DNA of 64,000 nucleotides from Oxytricha trifallax (GCA_000711775.1 ARYC01000442.1:1-64000); one strand, 5' to 3'; counted from the first letter of the stretch, positions 34,601 through 46,262 are shown. Translations and numbers: made by a program. Notes: a model not told the origin generated them from the letters alone.

Positions 34601-34855
34601 AAGGATCGAAGAACTAATCCTCACAACTAAGGTAATAAATAGCAGAGAACCAACAAGCCCTCCATACCCATAAGTATTCCAAGGAAATCCAGAGCAGAGT
34701 AATTGATTGGTAAGAGAGCTGACAGAGGAAAAGACTTAGATGCACGAACTGCATTATTTGACAGTACTTTAAAGGGAAGGTAATAGCGATCTTAAGCGAG
34801 CGTCAAGAGCAAATAGGAAAGACTTCAAACTATTCAGTAATATTAGGTTAAAATT

Positions 34856-35404
34856 ATGGATGATACTATGAAAGTGTTTGAAAAGATGTTACAGTACATA
34901 TCAGCAATCTCAAAATTCGAATTGCTCCCTTTCCCCGAGAATGTTTCTAAGTAAGTTCAGGCCCCAGTCGAAGAAAGAGAAATAGTAAATGCTGCTTATT
35001 CCTGGGTTGTCCTAAAAGGTTCTAGAACTAAGCTTGCTCACTTTAAAACCTAGATTATAGAAGATTAAGAAGAATTGAAATAGAAAGAGTAGATTGTGGG
35101 GAGTCAAGTACAGAGAATGGACTGGGTGGAGGAGAAATTAAATAAAATAATTCAATAATTAGATTAATAGCCATTCAGCTTCGCAATCAAGCTGTTTGAT
35201 GAGAACCCTTTCGTACCCTACACTTTTGCATCACACCTCAAGCGTATCATCTGCAATAAGAACTCCACTAAGCTCTAAAAATGCTACGATGAGGAAGTAA
35301 AAATCAAACTTGCCAAAGAGATTAAGACCAATGATCCTCGAGAGACACCAGATGACTCGAAAGCATCCTATCAGACGATTAAAAAACTAATAAGTAAGTT
35401 ATGA
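34856..35404 (+). CDS. 182-aa helical ORF at the end of the cluster
   Basis: MDDTMKVFEKMLQYISAIS to TGA 35402-35404, intact. Coiled-coil-like middle (QIIEDQEELKQKEQIV) and a charged C-terminus (EEVKIKLAKEIKTNDPRE). The upstream region 34600-34855 is coding-like in another frame (AGEVFERIEELILTTK) with a TGA near 34713, so this may be the C-terminal part of a longer broken gene. After its stop the sequence abruptly becomes very AT-rich, marking the cluster's right edge. Confidence 0.55.
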
Positions 35405-35744
35405 TTAAAGACTCTCACTTAAAATAGTTTTAGTAATAAATATTATTTTTTTATTTTCTCTTTCACTTTATTTTAAAATCTTTTAACTAATAAAATAATA
35501 TGTTTATGGTAATGATTATTCTTTCAAAAGCTTGCTAGAATAGATTAGAATAATTCTAGATTAAAATATAAAAAATACAGTTTAGTGATGATTTTTTTAT
35601 TATTTAAGGTAATTTAAAATCTAAATTTATCTTTAAATTTATAAAATTCAAAATTCTTATCACTTTTTGAATTACAAATAACTCCATTAATTAATATATA
35701 ATAATAATAGTATGATCACATTAAAATCTTTTGAACACCCAATG

Positions 35745-35993
35745 TTGTAAATTTTTGTAATATGTCAGGGATTAGCCTTTTTCAATTGGAAAATCATCGC
35801 TTTTTTGAATACCAAGTCTTTTCATCTTCTTCATTTCCTGTCTATTTTCCTCATTTGTATTCTCTTTCTTTGGTCTTCTTTTCTTCTCAAGATAAAGATT
35901 TGTATATTGTCTCTATATTTTTTGAAATTTAACTAGTGGTTAAAGTATTTTATTTGGATTTAGAACTTGAGTTGTTTCTTATTTATCTCTTTT
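35745..35993 (-). CDS. candidate MDS, very basic coiled-coil segment
   Basis: Reads LNPNKILQPLVKFQKIQRQY, YLEKKRRPKKENTNEEN, then QEMKKMKRLGIQKSDDF. Preceded by TGA 35994-35996 in frame, so its 5' junction lies close to 35993. Strong Lys/Arg/Glu bias typical of a real helix. No family recognised. Confidence 0.45.
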
Positions 35994-36600
35994 TCATTCT
36001 GATTGTATTCTTTTTGGTAAAGTTTTATTTAATACATTAGGCATGTTTTTAGAGAAAATTTCTGGTGGAGTTTAACTCTATTTATGTGGTAAATAAAATC
36101 GGTTGAGATGCTGATGCATGCTTTACAGTTGGCTAAGTAAAATAAAGTTCAGAAGTTAAAAAGTTTCGCCATAGTTTTTATTAGTTATTTTTGGCCTATC
36201 ATGGATTATGTTTTATTCTTTATAAAATTACCGAGTGCATCATCATTTATTGCTGCTATTTCTTTAATAGAGAAGTATAAAAAATATCGCAAATAGTTAA
36301 AATGACCTCTGCAAAAGTTTTGTGGGTTCATATAGTTATAAGTATATCGTATTAACTCAGATTTTAATCCAAGATTCTTTTGTATTGAGTCTTTCTAAAA
36401 ATTTAACCTTGGTTATATTTTCCATATTTATGAGTTAAATTCAAATTATTTTTTCAATTTATATAAATTAATCTATTTTAATATAATAGTTTTAATTAGA
36501 AAACATACTTTAGCACTGAATCTAAATTATTAAAAGTTCCTATTTAATAATGATGATAATATGTAACTTATTTGAAGTTATTGTTTTTCTTCGCACTTTT

Positions 36601-36870
36601 AGATGTATAATTCTCGGATTTAAATGGCAGCTCTGACTATTCTGCAACGTTTGGCTCGTCATCTACGAAGGGTATGATTGTGAAATCTTAAGAGTCGACA
36701 GAAGAAGAGTCTGGTTGGCTAAATTTATCGAAGCTTTCTCTTTCATCCACTGAGCTCCAATTCTTACTATATATTATTTTTTTGAGTAATAATTTCAGCT
36801 TTTTGGAGGTTGGAAGGAGTGGTTGGTGTATCTGCTAGGACTGATGGTGAGGCTAAGGTCTATTAAATTT
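36601..36870 (+). CDS. candidate MDS, Ser-rich segment
   Basis: Reads LNGSSDYSATFGSSSTKGM, then SQESTEEESGWLNLSKLSL, followed at about 36795 by another open piece (FGGWKEWLVYLLGLMVRL), perhaps across a short eliminated sequence. The base composition is less AT-rich than the neighbours. No family recognised. Confidence 0.4.
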
Positions 36871-36999
36871 GGCTTTAATTATTAAGCATTTTTGATTCTC
36901 TGTTAATTGAAACTATTTGATTATATGTGATTTTGGTTTGGCTTTATTTGTTATTTTAACTAATTGATTATTCATATAACTCTAAACATTTTAAATAGC

Positions 37000-37992
37000 T
37001 GTTAGGTCCAAATAAGAAATATTTCACAGCTGTTGTCTTCTTCTAATAGTACTCTGATCAGTTTTTTTCGGAATATATTTCGTAGTTAGTGGATTTTTAT
37101 GACTAAATTTCTGGCTGTGAACGTTAGAATTTCTAGAATGTGAAGCCCTTACTTGATAAAAAATAATATTTTGAGAGATTGTTACTTTATCTGCTTTCTA
37201 TATCATTTTAATAAATTTCTCTCTGTGTTTTTGTCAGTTTATCAATTTTGCCTTTATAATTCTAATTATAATTTAATTTATCATTCTACTTAGAATCTTG
37301 TATATTATAAAAAAATCAATTTATATATTTTATAATTCTCATTTTGGCTTCATATAAAAAACTTTGTTCTTTAAAGAATTAAAATAAATCTATAACATTT
37401 CAGAGGAGACTTCAACTTTTAGAAGAAGTTAACCTCTCCCACGTTTTATTATTTAAAAGAAATATATCAAAGATTAAAAATTTCTTTTTAACACTTGCCT
37501 TAAATCTTGTAGGATTTAGAAAATATAATTGAAATTGAAACTAATAAAAATATAGAATAGCCATTTAATTTTAATTCTTAATCATTATTAATAAAAAACA
37601 ACCAACCAACCAATAGTTAAATAATCTTTATTTAAAGTTATTTTTAATTTAACATAATTTATTATAAATTTATAATAAAATTGTATAGATTTATTAAGGG
37701 ATCTAACTTTTCATAATAGATTTTTAATTATTATATCTAGATTTAAAAATATTCTTCTATAAGTATTGATTAAATTCATTAATATTTAATAAAAATTGTA
37801 AACATCCATAAAATACCTAAATTAAAGATTATTTGTAAAATTTTACTCTAATTTTCTTCATTTTAGAATTATAAAGAATTATACGAAAGTTTAATAAAGA
37901 ATTAATCAATTTTTTAAAGGTAATTTATGTTAAATCTTTTATAATTTTTGTTAACTTTAACAAATTACATTAAGTAAATGTACTTTTGTATA
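37000..37992. other. AT-rich stretch without a supported gene
   Basis: A short coding-like piece (SQLLSSSNSTLISFFRN) near 37025 may belong with 36601-36870. Otherwise nothing supported. Confidence 0.4.
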
Positions 37993-38000
37993 AAAGTTTT

Positions 38001-38495
38001 GGGGGAGGGAAGTTTCCTGCACCGGTTTATGATAAAAAAAAAATTTAGGGAAGTTTCCTGCACTTTTTTGTAAAAAATTTTTTTATTATTAAATTAATTT
38101 TTATAACAACAATCAACCAACTTCCTAATTATTTCCTTGATATACTCTAGCTTAATTATTAATCTATTAGTCAATATCTCTCTTCAGATTCCAACATCTC
38201 TGACATATTTCATATGATATTTGTTGGTTTATGCATCTCAACAATTATATTGTCCTATCAGTTCTCAAAGTAATTCCAAGTATTGTATCCAATTGTTATT
38301 GAAATTCAAATTAAATTTATCTTATTCTTTCTTACCTATATAATGTGAGACTATATTTTCTTGAACTACTTAAATGATGTATAAATATCCTCTTAATATT
38401 TAATAAGATCATAAAAATGTTAAATTTTTTAATTTATATAAAATTTATTACATCTTACTTAAATTATAAAAAAAGTGCAGGAAACTTCCCCCCCC
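38001..38495. mobile_element. 495-bp G-run foldback element, 8-bp target duplication
   Basis: Flanked by AAAGTTTT at 37993-38000 and 38496-38503. The left end has GGGGGAGGGAAGTTTCCTGC and repeats GGGAAGTTTCCTGCAC at about 38048. The right end is the complement (GTGCAGGAAACTTCCCC...). AT-rich interior, no ORF. Confidence 0.87.
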
Positions 38496-38503
38496 AAAGT
38501 TTT

Positions 38504-39078
38504 AATGCAGTAATAATACATGTCGAAGTATTTTGTTTACACTAAACTACTTTTTATTTTATTAGATTCATTGTCAGCATATGGGCGTTTGCGATGATGT
38601 TACTAAATTATAATAATTCCTAAAAAAACTATAAACTCGAATCTAAACTCATTTTAAAAGATACTAAGATTAAAAGGCAATTTATGTAGTGCTATTCATT
38701 TAATAATTACAAATAAAAATTAATTAAATATAATTAATTTATCTAAATAATTAATTTTATGGAATAAACCCCATAATCATAATTTTTAACAAAGTAACAT
38801 GAATTTTAAAGTAATCTTTCATAATAAATAATTATAATAAAATTCAATAAGTTAATTTAATGAATAAATTTAAATCATCAGCATTATCATCTTTTTAAAT
38901 AAGTTGCTTAATATCAGAGCAATGGAGGTACTTTTAATTCTTGATTTTGATCAATTTAATTTTAGGATCCGGCTAATTATATTTGTTATTCTATCTTGAA
39001 TTTTAAGGTTTTATTGATTATTATGATTGATGTAATTAAATTTAAATAACTTATTTATTGATTTAAGCGAACACTATT
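38504..39078. other. AT-rich stretch without a supported gene
   Basis: Nothing recognised. Confidence 0.45.
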
Positions 39079-39079
39079 C

Positions 39080-39838
39080 TAAATTTATTATTCGAGAAAT
39101 TAATATTTATATATTTTTCAAAGATTTAGTTCATATTATAGCAGTGTTTTCTTTGCAATCCCCTATTATCTCTTTAATGTGTCATCTACTCATTTCAGTT
39201 TTTCTAAACATTTATAGTTGTTTTTTCTCATAAAGAATTAAATTATTCATGTATTTCACTAATTACAACTTATTACTTCACTTAAATGTTTCGAGAGCTT
39301 GAAAATAAATCCTAATTTTCTTATTTAGTTCAATTATCCAGTCATTGATCTTTCGAGCATTTCTAGCAAGTGCCTCATGAGTAAAAACACCTAAGTTGGT
39401 GCTATTTTTATATTTCATTGTCTAATATCTAGAATATCTGAGGAATTTCCTTTTGTCTATCTGTAACTTGTTTTAATTTCTACTCAAATAAATATCATTG
39501 AACAATTCCAATTTAGCAACTATGTCGATAAATTTCTTTTATTAGTCTGTTAAAATTTATAATAATGGAATTTAAAGTAATATTAAACTTCCTTTGACAG
39601 TTTATTACTCATATCTCCCTTAGCTTTCGTGGTGTGATAGTCATTTTTTACCAATTAGTATATCAGTTTAGTTAGCTTCTGGGAATGTTGTGTCGCTATT
39701 TAGCTGTGAAAATTCAGATTGCATGTGCTTTAAGTCAGACTGCATAGACTAGTAATCAATTCCTACTGTTTTTCTCTAATTTTCATTCTTTGATGGGGTA
39801 AATGAATTTGAGTTGTTGATGGAGTAATTTCAACTTAT
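39080..39838 (-). CDS. helical protein fragment, open except for TGAs
   Basis: A single frame reads NSNSFTPSKNENQRKTVG, DYQSMQSDLKHMQSEFSQL, TGA (39641-39643), SHHESQGRYEQQTVKGS, FIDIVAKLELFNDIYLSRN, NARKINDWIIELNKK, TGA, and LVKYMNNLILYEKKQL to a last TGA. Coiled-coil character throughout. It may be MDSs of a macronuclear gene with short eliminated inserts, or a decaying germline gene. No family recognised. Confidence 0.45.
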
Positions 39839-39844
39839 TAATAT

Positions 39845-40415
39845 TTCTTAAATAAAAAACTTGACTTTTCATTTTGACTAAGCATTTTATCTATAATATA
39901 GAGGTGTTTTTTTTGTTTTTTGTTAACTATATTTACTGTTTATGTAATAATAGCATTTCACTTTTATTTTTGCTAGTTTTTTTTAATTTGCTTCTTTTAT
40001 TCATTGACAAACTTTGGTTTCTTACTATTTTCCCATTTCTAATTTTATTTTTGCAGTTTCTTATTCTATAAAAGATTCATCATTGAGTACTTAGTATTTA
40101 AAGCAAATTTTTCTACTGTATTTTTATGACTTTAAGTTACCATCGGTCTTATTTATTACAATTCAAGTTCTGCTTTAACTTTCCAATTTTGTTATTGTTA
40201 AATTCATTTCATCGTCAACTACTATATTTTATCAATAGTATAGATCCCACAGTTACTACAGAAATAACTTATTTTATTGTTACTCAAACATTTAAAGAGA
40301 TTAACTTTTTGTGTAATTTTGACATCTTATTGATGAACTACGATATCACTCATACAGCTGCTATTGTTATTATGAATTATTGAGGAATATATTGAACATC
40401 TAAAGAATCTCAAAT
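39845..40415. other. T-rich stretch, ORFs probably fortuitous
   Basis: Plus-strand ORFs at 39874-40071 and 40126-40383 are Phe/Leu/Ile-rich products of T-rich DNA. No supporting feature. Confidence 0.4.
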
Positions 40416-40419
40416 GAAA

Positions 40420-40456
40420 ATATCTTCATGATATCTTGAAGATATCATGAAGATAT
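40420..40456. repeat. 37-base near-perfect palindrome
   Basis: ATATCTTCATGATATCTT is followed by its complement around a single central mismatch. The GATATCTTCA unit also recurs in the foldback at 61855-62828. Confidence 0.8.
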
Positions 40457-40879
40457 CCTTAATTGACTTTACTATGTCTACATCAACAACTCATGTTTAC
40501 TCACCATAAAAAACACAAATCGGAGGAGTGGAATAAATATAAATGGAAATAATCCATTTATCATTAATTAATTACTAAGTGAAATAAATTAACTATATTT
40601 ATATTTAAATTATCTACAGTAACTATTACATTCCTCTATTTTTATCTGATATATTATGAAATTATTGTCTGTTTGTATTTCATTATTACAATCCTCACAT
40701 TTTTATTATACTTTCTTAATACTCGATAGGTCACAGAATGGTCTTTCCAAATCATCAATCTTTATAAAAATTAAACATTATATTTATTTATTGAAACTTA
40801 CTTTATTAATGACCGACCAAGGCTTTTCATATCATTCATTGTTTATATAATTATTTATATAATTATATTATTTTAAAAC

Positions 40880-41290
40880 AAATCACTTTACTTAAATGAT
40901 TCCATGATTATTCTCCCATGTCTTAAGTTTGCTTAAAACTTATTTGAAATAGAATTATTTTTCTTTTCTTTTTTGATTTTACTGATTTGCTATTATCTTT
41001 TCTTGAATTGAGTGAGGAGACTATCAAATTATTTAATATATTAGTAGTGTCAGCTCAAACCTTATTTGTTTGCAAAATTTTGCATCTTTGTAGGTTTTCT
41101 TACCAAGCAAACCTTGCTTCTTAAAATGCTCATAGATTTTATATTTTCATTTATTTTGTTTCTGTTCTTTTAGTTGCTCTTCATTAAAGAAGTCGGCTGT
41201 GTATTAGAGTTAGCATTACATTAACCTTCAGACAGAGGAGATTCAATTTTAAAAATCTTATTCGCTTTTGATGTTTTTCCCATAAATTTT
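40880..41290 (-). CDS. candidate MDS cluster, Lys/Asn-rich protein
   Basis: Coding-like pieces in shifting frames: KANKIFKIESPLSEGQCNA, DFFNEEQLKEQKQNK and YEHFKKQGLLGKKTYKDAKF, then NSRKDNSKSVKSKKKRK. The same strand as 39080-39838, possibly the same gene. Frame changes could be short eliminated sequences or decay. Confidence 0.35.
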
Positions 41291-41299
41291 TAATTGCAT

Positions 41300-42622
41300 G
41301 ATCTTATTGTATGGTTTTCTTATATAGAATAATGTGAATTTCTTTATTTCTACAAATAATTTATTCTTTATTCATTAAATTTAGCAACATTTATTAGAAT
41401 TACTTAAATGCCAACAAATCTGCGATTACTATTTTAAGTTAATTAATTATACATTAATTTATTTATTCATTCAAAATAATATAAACCTTTAACAAAATTT
41501 CACAATCACTAACAATAAGTTAGATAAGTGACTTTAAATTAGAATGTTCTTAAATACTAATAAAATTTATTAATTAATCGTATTATATAAACTGAATCTA
41601 TGATGTTCAAGTCATTGATACCTCGAATTGTATTTTCTTATTTGTTAATTGTTGAACTTTAAGAAATTATTCGTCGTTTTTGTTATAGGAAATATTATAC
41701 GTTTCAGAATTAGAATAGGTAAGAATATTGAATATTCAGGTGGTTTGAAAGATTAATCAAGTTACTTTCATTATATTATAATATTTAAATTAAATTATTT
41801 AGAATTGATAGATTCAATTTCCTTATGTAAGGCAATCAAGAGATAAAATCGAGCATTTCTCGATTGTCTTACATTTTGATTTCCTACAAAAAAACTTAAT
41901 AAATATATTAAGTTTATAAAATTAAAATCTATAAGTTATTTTTTAATAATTGATTTATTGACATTAATTTTTATTTTGAATAAACCTTAATTATTATTAT
42001 GAGAAAGTAATAACTTTTTAACATCAGATATACTAAATACATAAACTATGAATTATTTTTAAATCAAACCTTATATATTTATCCATATTGCTTAAAATAT
42101 AGTAATGTATTTAAGTTTATTTTTATAATATAAACAAAATACAGAGAGTTTTTGAGCAACTTAATATTTTCATTCGCTTACACCAGAAAATATATTTATG
42201 TATTCTGTAATAAAAAGGAATCTTTTTTCTTAATAAAATGACAAGAATCATCTTTGAACTCAATTTCAACAACTTAGAAATCTATAATTTAAATATATAT
42301 AATTTTTATTCATTTTCCAAAAACAAATCTTTAAAGTTATCAAATAAATTTATTAATAGAATCTCCTTAGTTTTTTATTCATCGTATATTACTTTATAAT
42401 TTTTATAGACTAATGTTTTTAGCAATTTTTACCAAATATTATGTGTTCGTAAATTTATCAATTATTGGTGATTTTTTGCCGTTTAGTTTTAAACGATAAT
42501 AAGAAGTTTAAAATACTTTATTTTCCAAAAATGAAAATTTAGGAGGTAGCCAACAAAATGCTTTTGAATATGATAAATAATTATGGTTATTATATTGAGT
42601 TATTCTATTTATTTTTATTAAA
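41300..42622. other. AT-rich stretch with one hairpin
   Basis: Hairpin at 41824-41876: arm ATGTAAGGCAATCAAGAGA pairs with TCTCGATTGTCTTACAT across a 16-base loop, with two or three mismatches. Function unknown. Nothing else supported. Confidence 0.5.
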
Positions 42623-42630
42623 ATTATTTT

Positions 42631-43091
42631 GGGGGGGGGGGGAATTCTGCCCCAAAATTTTATATGAACCCAAGGGGGGAAGTTTCCTGCCCCCAAAAAG
42701 GTAGTTTCCTGCCCCATACATAAAAATATGCAATTTTTATAATTTTCAAAGAATCTGTATCATCTATTATTATGTAGTTTTTTAAAAAATTTAGCTTCAA
42801 ATATCATTTCTACCTTGATAATCAATTTAAAATTTAATGAAAATTACATTAATTATTTAAAAAAAACACTTATTTAAGCCTTGTCAATAATATATAATTT
42901 GATAACGAATAATTATGTACCTTGAAAATTATATAATAATTAATGATGTATAGTGCATGGTTATGGTTATTGAAATTGAAATTAATTTGTTTCTATTAAA
43001 TTTATTGCAAAAACATAAAATTTAATGTTGGGGGCAGGAAACTACCTTTTGGGGCAGGAAACTGTCTGGGGGCAGGAAACTTCCCCCCCCC
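42631..43091. mobile_element. 461-bp G-run foldback element, 8-bp target duplication
   Basis: Flanked by ATTATTTT at 42623-42630 and 43092-43099. Starts with twelve G and ends with a C run. The left part carries GGGAAGTTTCCTGCCCC and GTAGTTTCCTGCCCC, and the right part three inverted copies (GGGGCAGGAAAC). AT-rich interior, no ORF. Confidence 0.88.
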
Positions 43092-43099
43092 ATTATTTT

Positions 43100-43305
43100 T
43101 AATAAATAAAAGTTATAAGACTCAAATTCTAATCTTATTATTTAATTGAATAGTCCACTAACTTAAAAATTTTTTCCCTATAAATTAATTACTCTACCGC
43201 GTGGAGTTGCATCACCAACTGCTCATAATATACCTTATTGTGGATTTAATCCCTTAGATCACATTTTCTTCCCTAACCTATTGGTTTAGTTACATAAATT
43301 AATTA
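43100..43305. other. spacer without a supported gene
   Basis: Nothing recognised. Confidence 0.4.
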
Positions 43306-43309
43306 TTTC

Positions 43310-43885
43310 ATTTAAAGCCAATGTTTTGATCAGATTTCTATTTTCTCATTTCTTCTCGACTTGCTTTTCTTTCTGTCCTCTGTTTTAATAATAACGGCAA
43401 TAGTTACTTATTTAAAACTTTATTAAAATTTTATATTGGAATTACTATTGTAATATATTTAATTTTAAGGGCATCTTTGAATTAGAAGGCTTCATTTATA
43501 CAATATTATTCTGTGAACTATCAAATCTTACTTTCCTTTATTCCTTAGCTCTCTAAATCATTTAATTGATTTCTTCTGTGTCTAAAGTGAGTTAAATATT
43601 AATAATCAATTCTTGACTCAATGGAACCAGTCCACTTGGTCAAGTAAATAGAATGCTTTTCTTTTAAATGCTATATTTCGATAGCAATAAACTCCTTAAT
43701 TTTAAATATTGCTTAAAAATTAACATATATTTCCTTTTCAAAATCTTTAGTTGATCTCATTATACTTAGTGAGAATGCTTCGGAAGAGTGTAAAAATTTA
43801 GCAATTAAATTTGGGTAGGTATTACCCACTTTCCTAAGAGAGAAAGTTAAAGGATTCTTTTTTATTAAATCTTTGATAAAACTCA
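43310..43885 (-). pseudogene. 22-kDa-like gene relative of the 19-20 kb type
   Basis: The minus strand reads KESFNFLSQESGQYLPKFNC and FTLFRSILTKYNEINQ, closely parallel to ELYDFLCQECGAYLPKVNC and YFFRSILTGEKEVNNQ at 19-20 kb. Then KEFIAIEIQHLKEKHSIYL, IESRIDYQYLTHFRHRRNQ, a TGA, and a basic end (LLKQRTERKASREEMRKQKS). One frame change near 43740. Function unknown. No transposase was found nearby. Confidence 0.6.
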
Positions 43886-44093
43886 TTTAAGTAGACAACT
43901 TGCAAATTATTATTGTTCATTATTTTTTATATAGTTTATAAATTATCTTTATATACTAAAAATAATAGTTAAAAATTTATTAATTATTAGAATTAGTTAT
44001 AGTTTTAGTTGATTTCATTTTTGAAATTGTTAATACTATAGAAATATATTCTACTAAGTAATAACTATAAAATAAGGTTAATAACAAAACAAA

Positions 44094-45010
44094 ATGAAGA
44101 AGTTTAATATAGCAAATTCCAAATAATCAAAATTTCAAAATGTTTGCATTAAGACTATTGGAGATAATTATAACCAGATGAAAACGATAAAGTCTTATCC
44201 CAGTACATTAGAGATTATGAAAATTCAAAGACGAGTTGGTTTACTGTAAACTAATTGCTTTATAGTCTTTGGTGACATTTATGTAAGTGAATGAAAGTTA
44301 ATTTTTCAAATAACAAACTTTCACATTAAAAGATTAAAAGCAAGAGTTCTACAAAATATATAAAATAAGTTTTTTAATAAATAAATCATTTCTCTTCGTA
44401 GATATGAAAGTATCGTTGAAGAACAAAATATAAATAGAGTTTTGAGTAAAGAGTAGATAAATACTTTTTTTTTCTAATCGATAAGCTTACCTAAAGTATA
44501 CTCATTTATAGCAGTGCAAAAATTCATGATTATTAAGATAATATTGCTTAATGAAGATTTCTCATTAACTTGATTTAAGACAATTCAGAACAAGATGATA
44601 AGCCTTTAATAAGTAAATATTAATAAAATACGAAACAATAGGAAATATTAGAGATTAATTAGTAAACAACTGCCAATATTTCATTACTTGTAAATAAATA
44701 TATATTTAATTTATCAAAAACTATTTGCAAAATAAATAGATTTTAAGAATGAGCGTTTCGTGTATCATAGTAATACTTATATTATTTGTTTGTTTTTATA
44801 ATTTTTATATGCTTGATCATAAATATACTATGAAGAGTAGATGTAGAAGTGTTTAAGTGAGATTCAATTTGTAAAGTCGCCTTTAATTTTGACAACTTAG
44901 AAATCAGATTTTAAAATATGCTTATCGCAGATTGGGGACCCTAAAACTTAAATGTCATGAATAACTTAGAATTAATTAAGCAAAAGTATGAGAATAGCTG
45001 AGAGAAAGTA
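44094..45010 (+). CDS. unknown gene pieces divergent from the 22-kDa relative
   Basis: Starts MKKFNIANSKQSKFQNVCIK and continues to VFGDIY at 44272, followed by a GTAAGTGAATG donor-like site. Further coding-like pieces are YESIVEEQNINRVLSKEQ (about 44402) and MLIADWGPQNLNVMNNLEL (about 44915). The start lies 210 bases from the 22-kDa relative in a head-to-head arrangement like the TBE 22/57-kDa pair, but no finger or kinase motif is certain. Confidence 0.4.
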
Positions 45011-45439
45011 GAATGAAGAATAATTATAAGATAATTATAGACTTACTTAATTTTGTTTCTGTGTTGGAAAGGAAATTTCTAAGAGAGGTTTTCTATCATT
45101 CATCAAATCTCATGCCATTTTAAGATTAAATTTGAATTATATAAATATTTTCTGTTATTTATTTTGAAATATCAATAAATTTTATTTCAAAGATTTATGA
45201 TCGATAATAACATGACATTAAAAATCTTTAATTTTTTAATAGATTTGTAAGTATTCCATGAAATAATACTAATTCGCACAACTTAACATATTCAATGTAG
45301 CTTTTTAAGAAATTTATTCTATAACCATAGATTTTCAAAGATTTTAATTAATTAAGAGGTTTAAAAACAAAATTTCAATTATTAATCAAATCTATTGGTG
45401 ATAGAATAGACACGACAATAGCAAGATGTAAAAGAATTT

Positions 45440-45894
45440 GGGGGGGGGAAGTTTCCTGACAAGAGGGAAGTTTCCTGTCAAGTAAATTTAAATAAAATAA
45501 TTTATGTTAATTAAATATAATTTTTGAATTAAAGGATAAGTTTAACATTTAATAAGATTTTAAAAAGATAAAATGCAATTATATCTGATATCATAATTTT
45601 AGATATAGTACAATAATTTTTATTTTAATAATACTAATTTTTTTGAAAAATAAATATACAACAATAAGATATAAAGATTAAATATTGTCTGATATGAAGT
45701 AGATCTTGTAAAACTTCATGAGTGGTATAATAAATTGATTGAATAATGAGTTTATGAAAATCAAAAAAGGTTTTTAAATTTGTCAAAAAATTAAAAGTGA
45801 ATAAAGAAAAAAAAATATAAAATTTTCTTGACAGGAAACTTCCCTAAAAACTTGTTTTAATCATAAATTTTGGCAAAAAAATTCCCGCGCCCCC
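45440..45894. mobile_element. 455-bp G-run foldback element, 8-bp target duplication
   Basis: Flanked by AAGAATTT at 45432-45439 and 45895-45902. The left end is a G run then AAGTTTCCTGACAAG and a second GGGAAGTTTCCTGTCAAG. The right part holds CTTGACAGGAAACTTCCC, inverted. The outermost right end has diverged (TTCCCGCGCCCCC). Confidence 0.86.
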
Positions 45895-46044
45895 AAGAAT
45901 TTGATGTGTTAAATAGTTATGAATAAAAAGTTTGATATAATGATTTTATAAAATGAAGTAAAGTTTTCATAAGATATTATCAGCCATTCATAGTTGTGTT
46001 TTTGAGATTCGATGTATAATAATGTTAAACTTTTAATTTTAAGG

Positions 46045-46262
46045 ATTGCACATCATCGGGAGAGCTTCACGGGAATTCATGAGGTGACCTGGAATTATAT
46101 AAATCCACTAAATTTGGACTTTTGATCAAGAGTGTAACACCGGAACACAAGATATAGAGTCATTTTAAAAAAATTATAGTGAGGTCATTTTGTTCATTTT
46201 TCGATTTTTTATATTTGGTATAGGAGCCAAACCTTTCCTCGGCAAAACTCAACTTGCAATTT
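46045..46262 (-). repeat. dispersed repeat block (copy of 12540-12760)
   Basis: The reverse complement of this block aligns over its whole length with 12540-12760. No target duplication or ORF identified. Confidence 0.75.

Larger units (their letters stand above)
26971..35404 (+). mobile_element. candidate multigene element around an IS630 transposase
   Basis: All ORFs lie on the plus strand, share a less AT-rich composition, and end abruptly at both sides in AT-rich DNA. It contains a transposase with HTH and DDE core, a chromodomain protein and at least four unrecognised proteins. No terminal repeats could be identified with certainty; a small inverted repeat lies at 26797-26865. Alternatively, a germline-limited gene cluster into which a transposase inserted. 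Confidence 0.45.

Noticed and set aside
39874..40383. Phe/Leu/Ile-rich ORFs resembling membrane segments
   Set aside because: T-rich DNA encodes such residues automatically, and these ORFs were defined with standard stops that are not used here.
42508..42717. Minus-strand ORF with Pro/Gly residues
   Set aside because: Spans the end of the G-run foldback at 42631 and is created by the G run and GGAAGTTTCC repeats.
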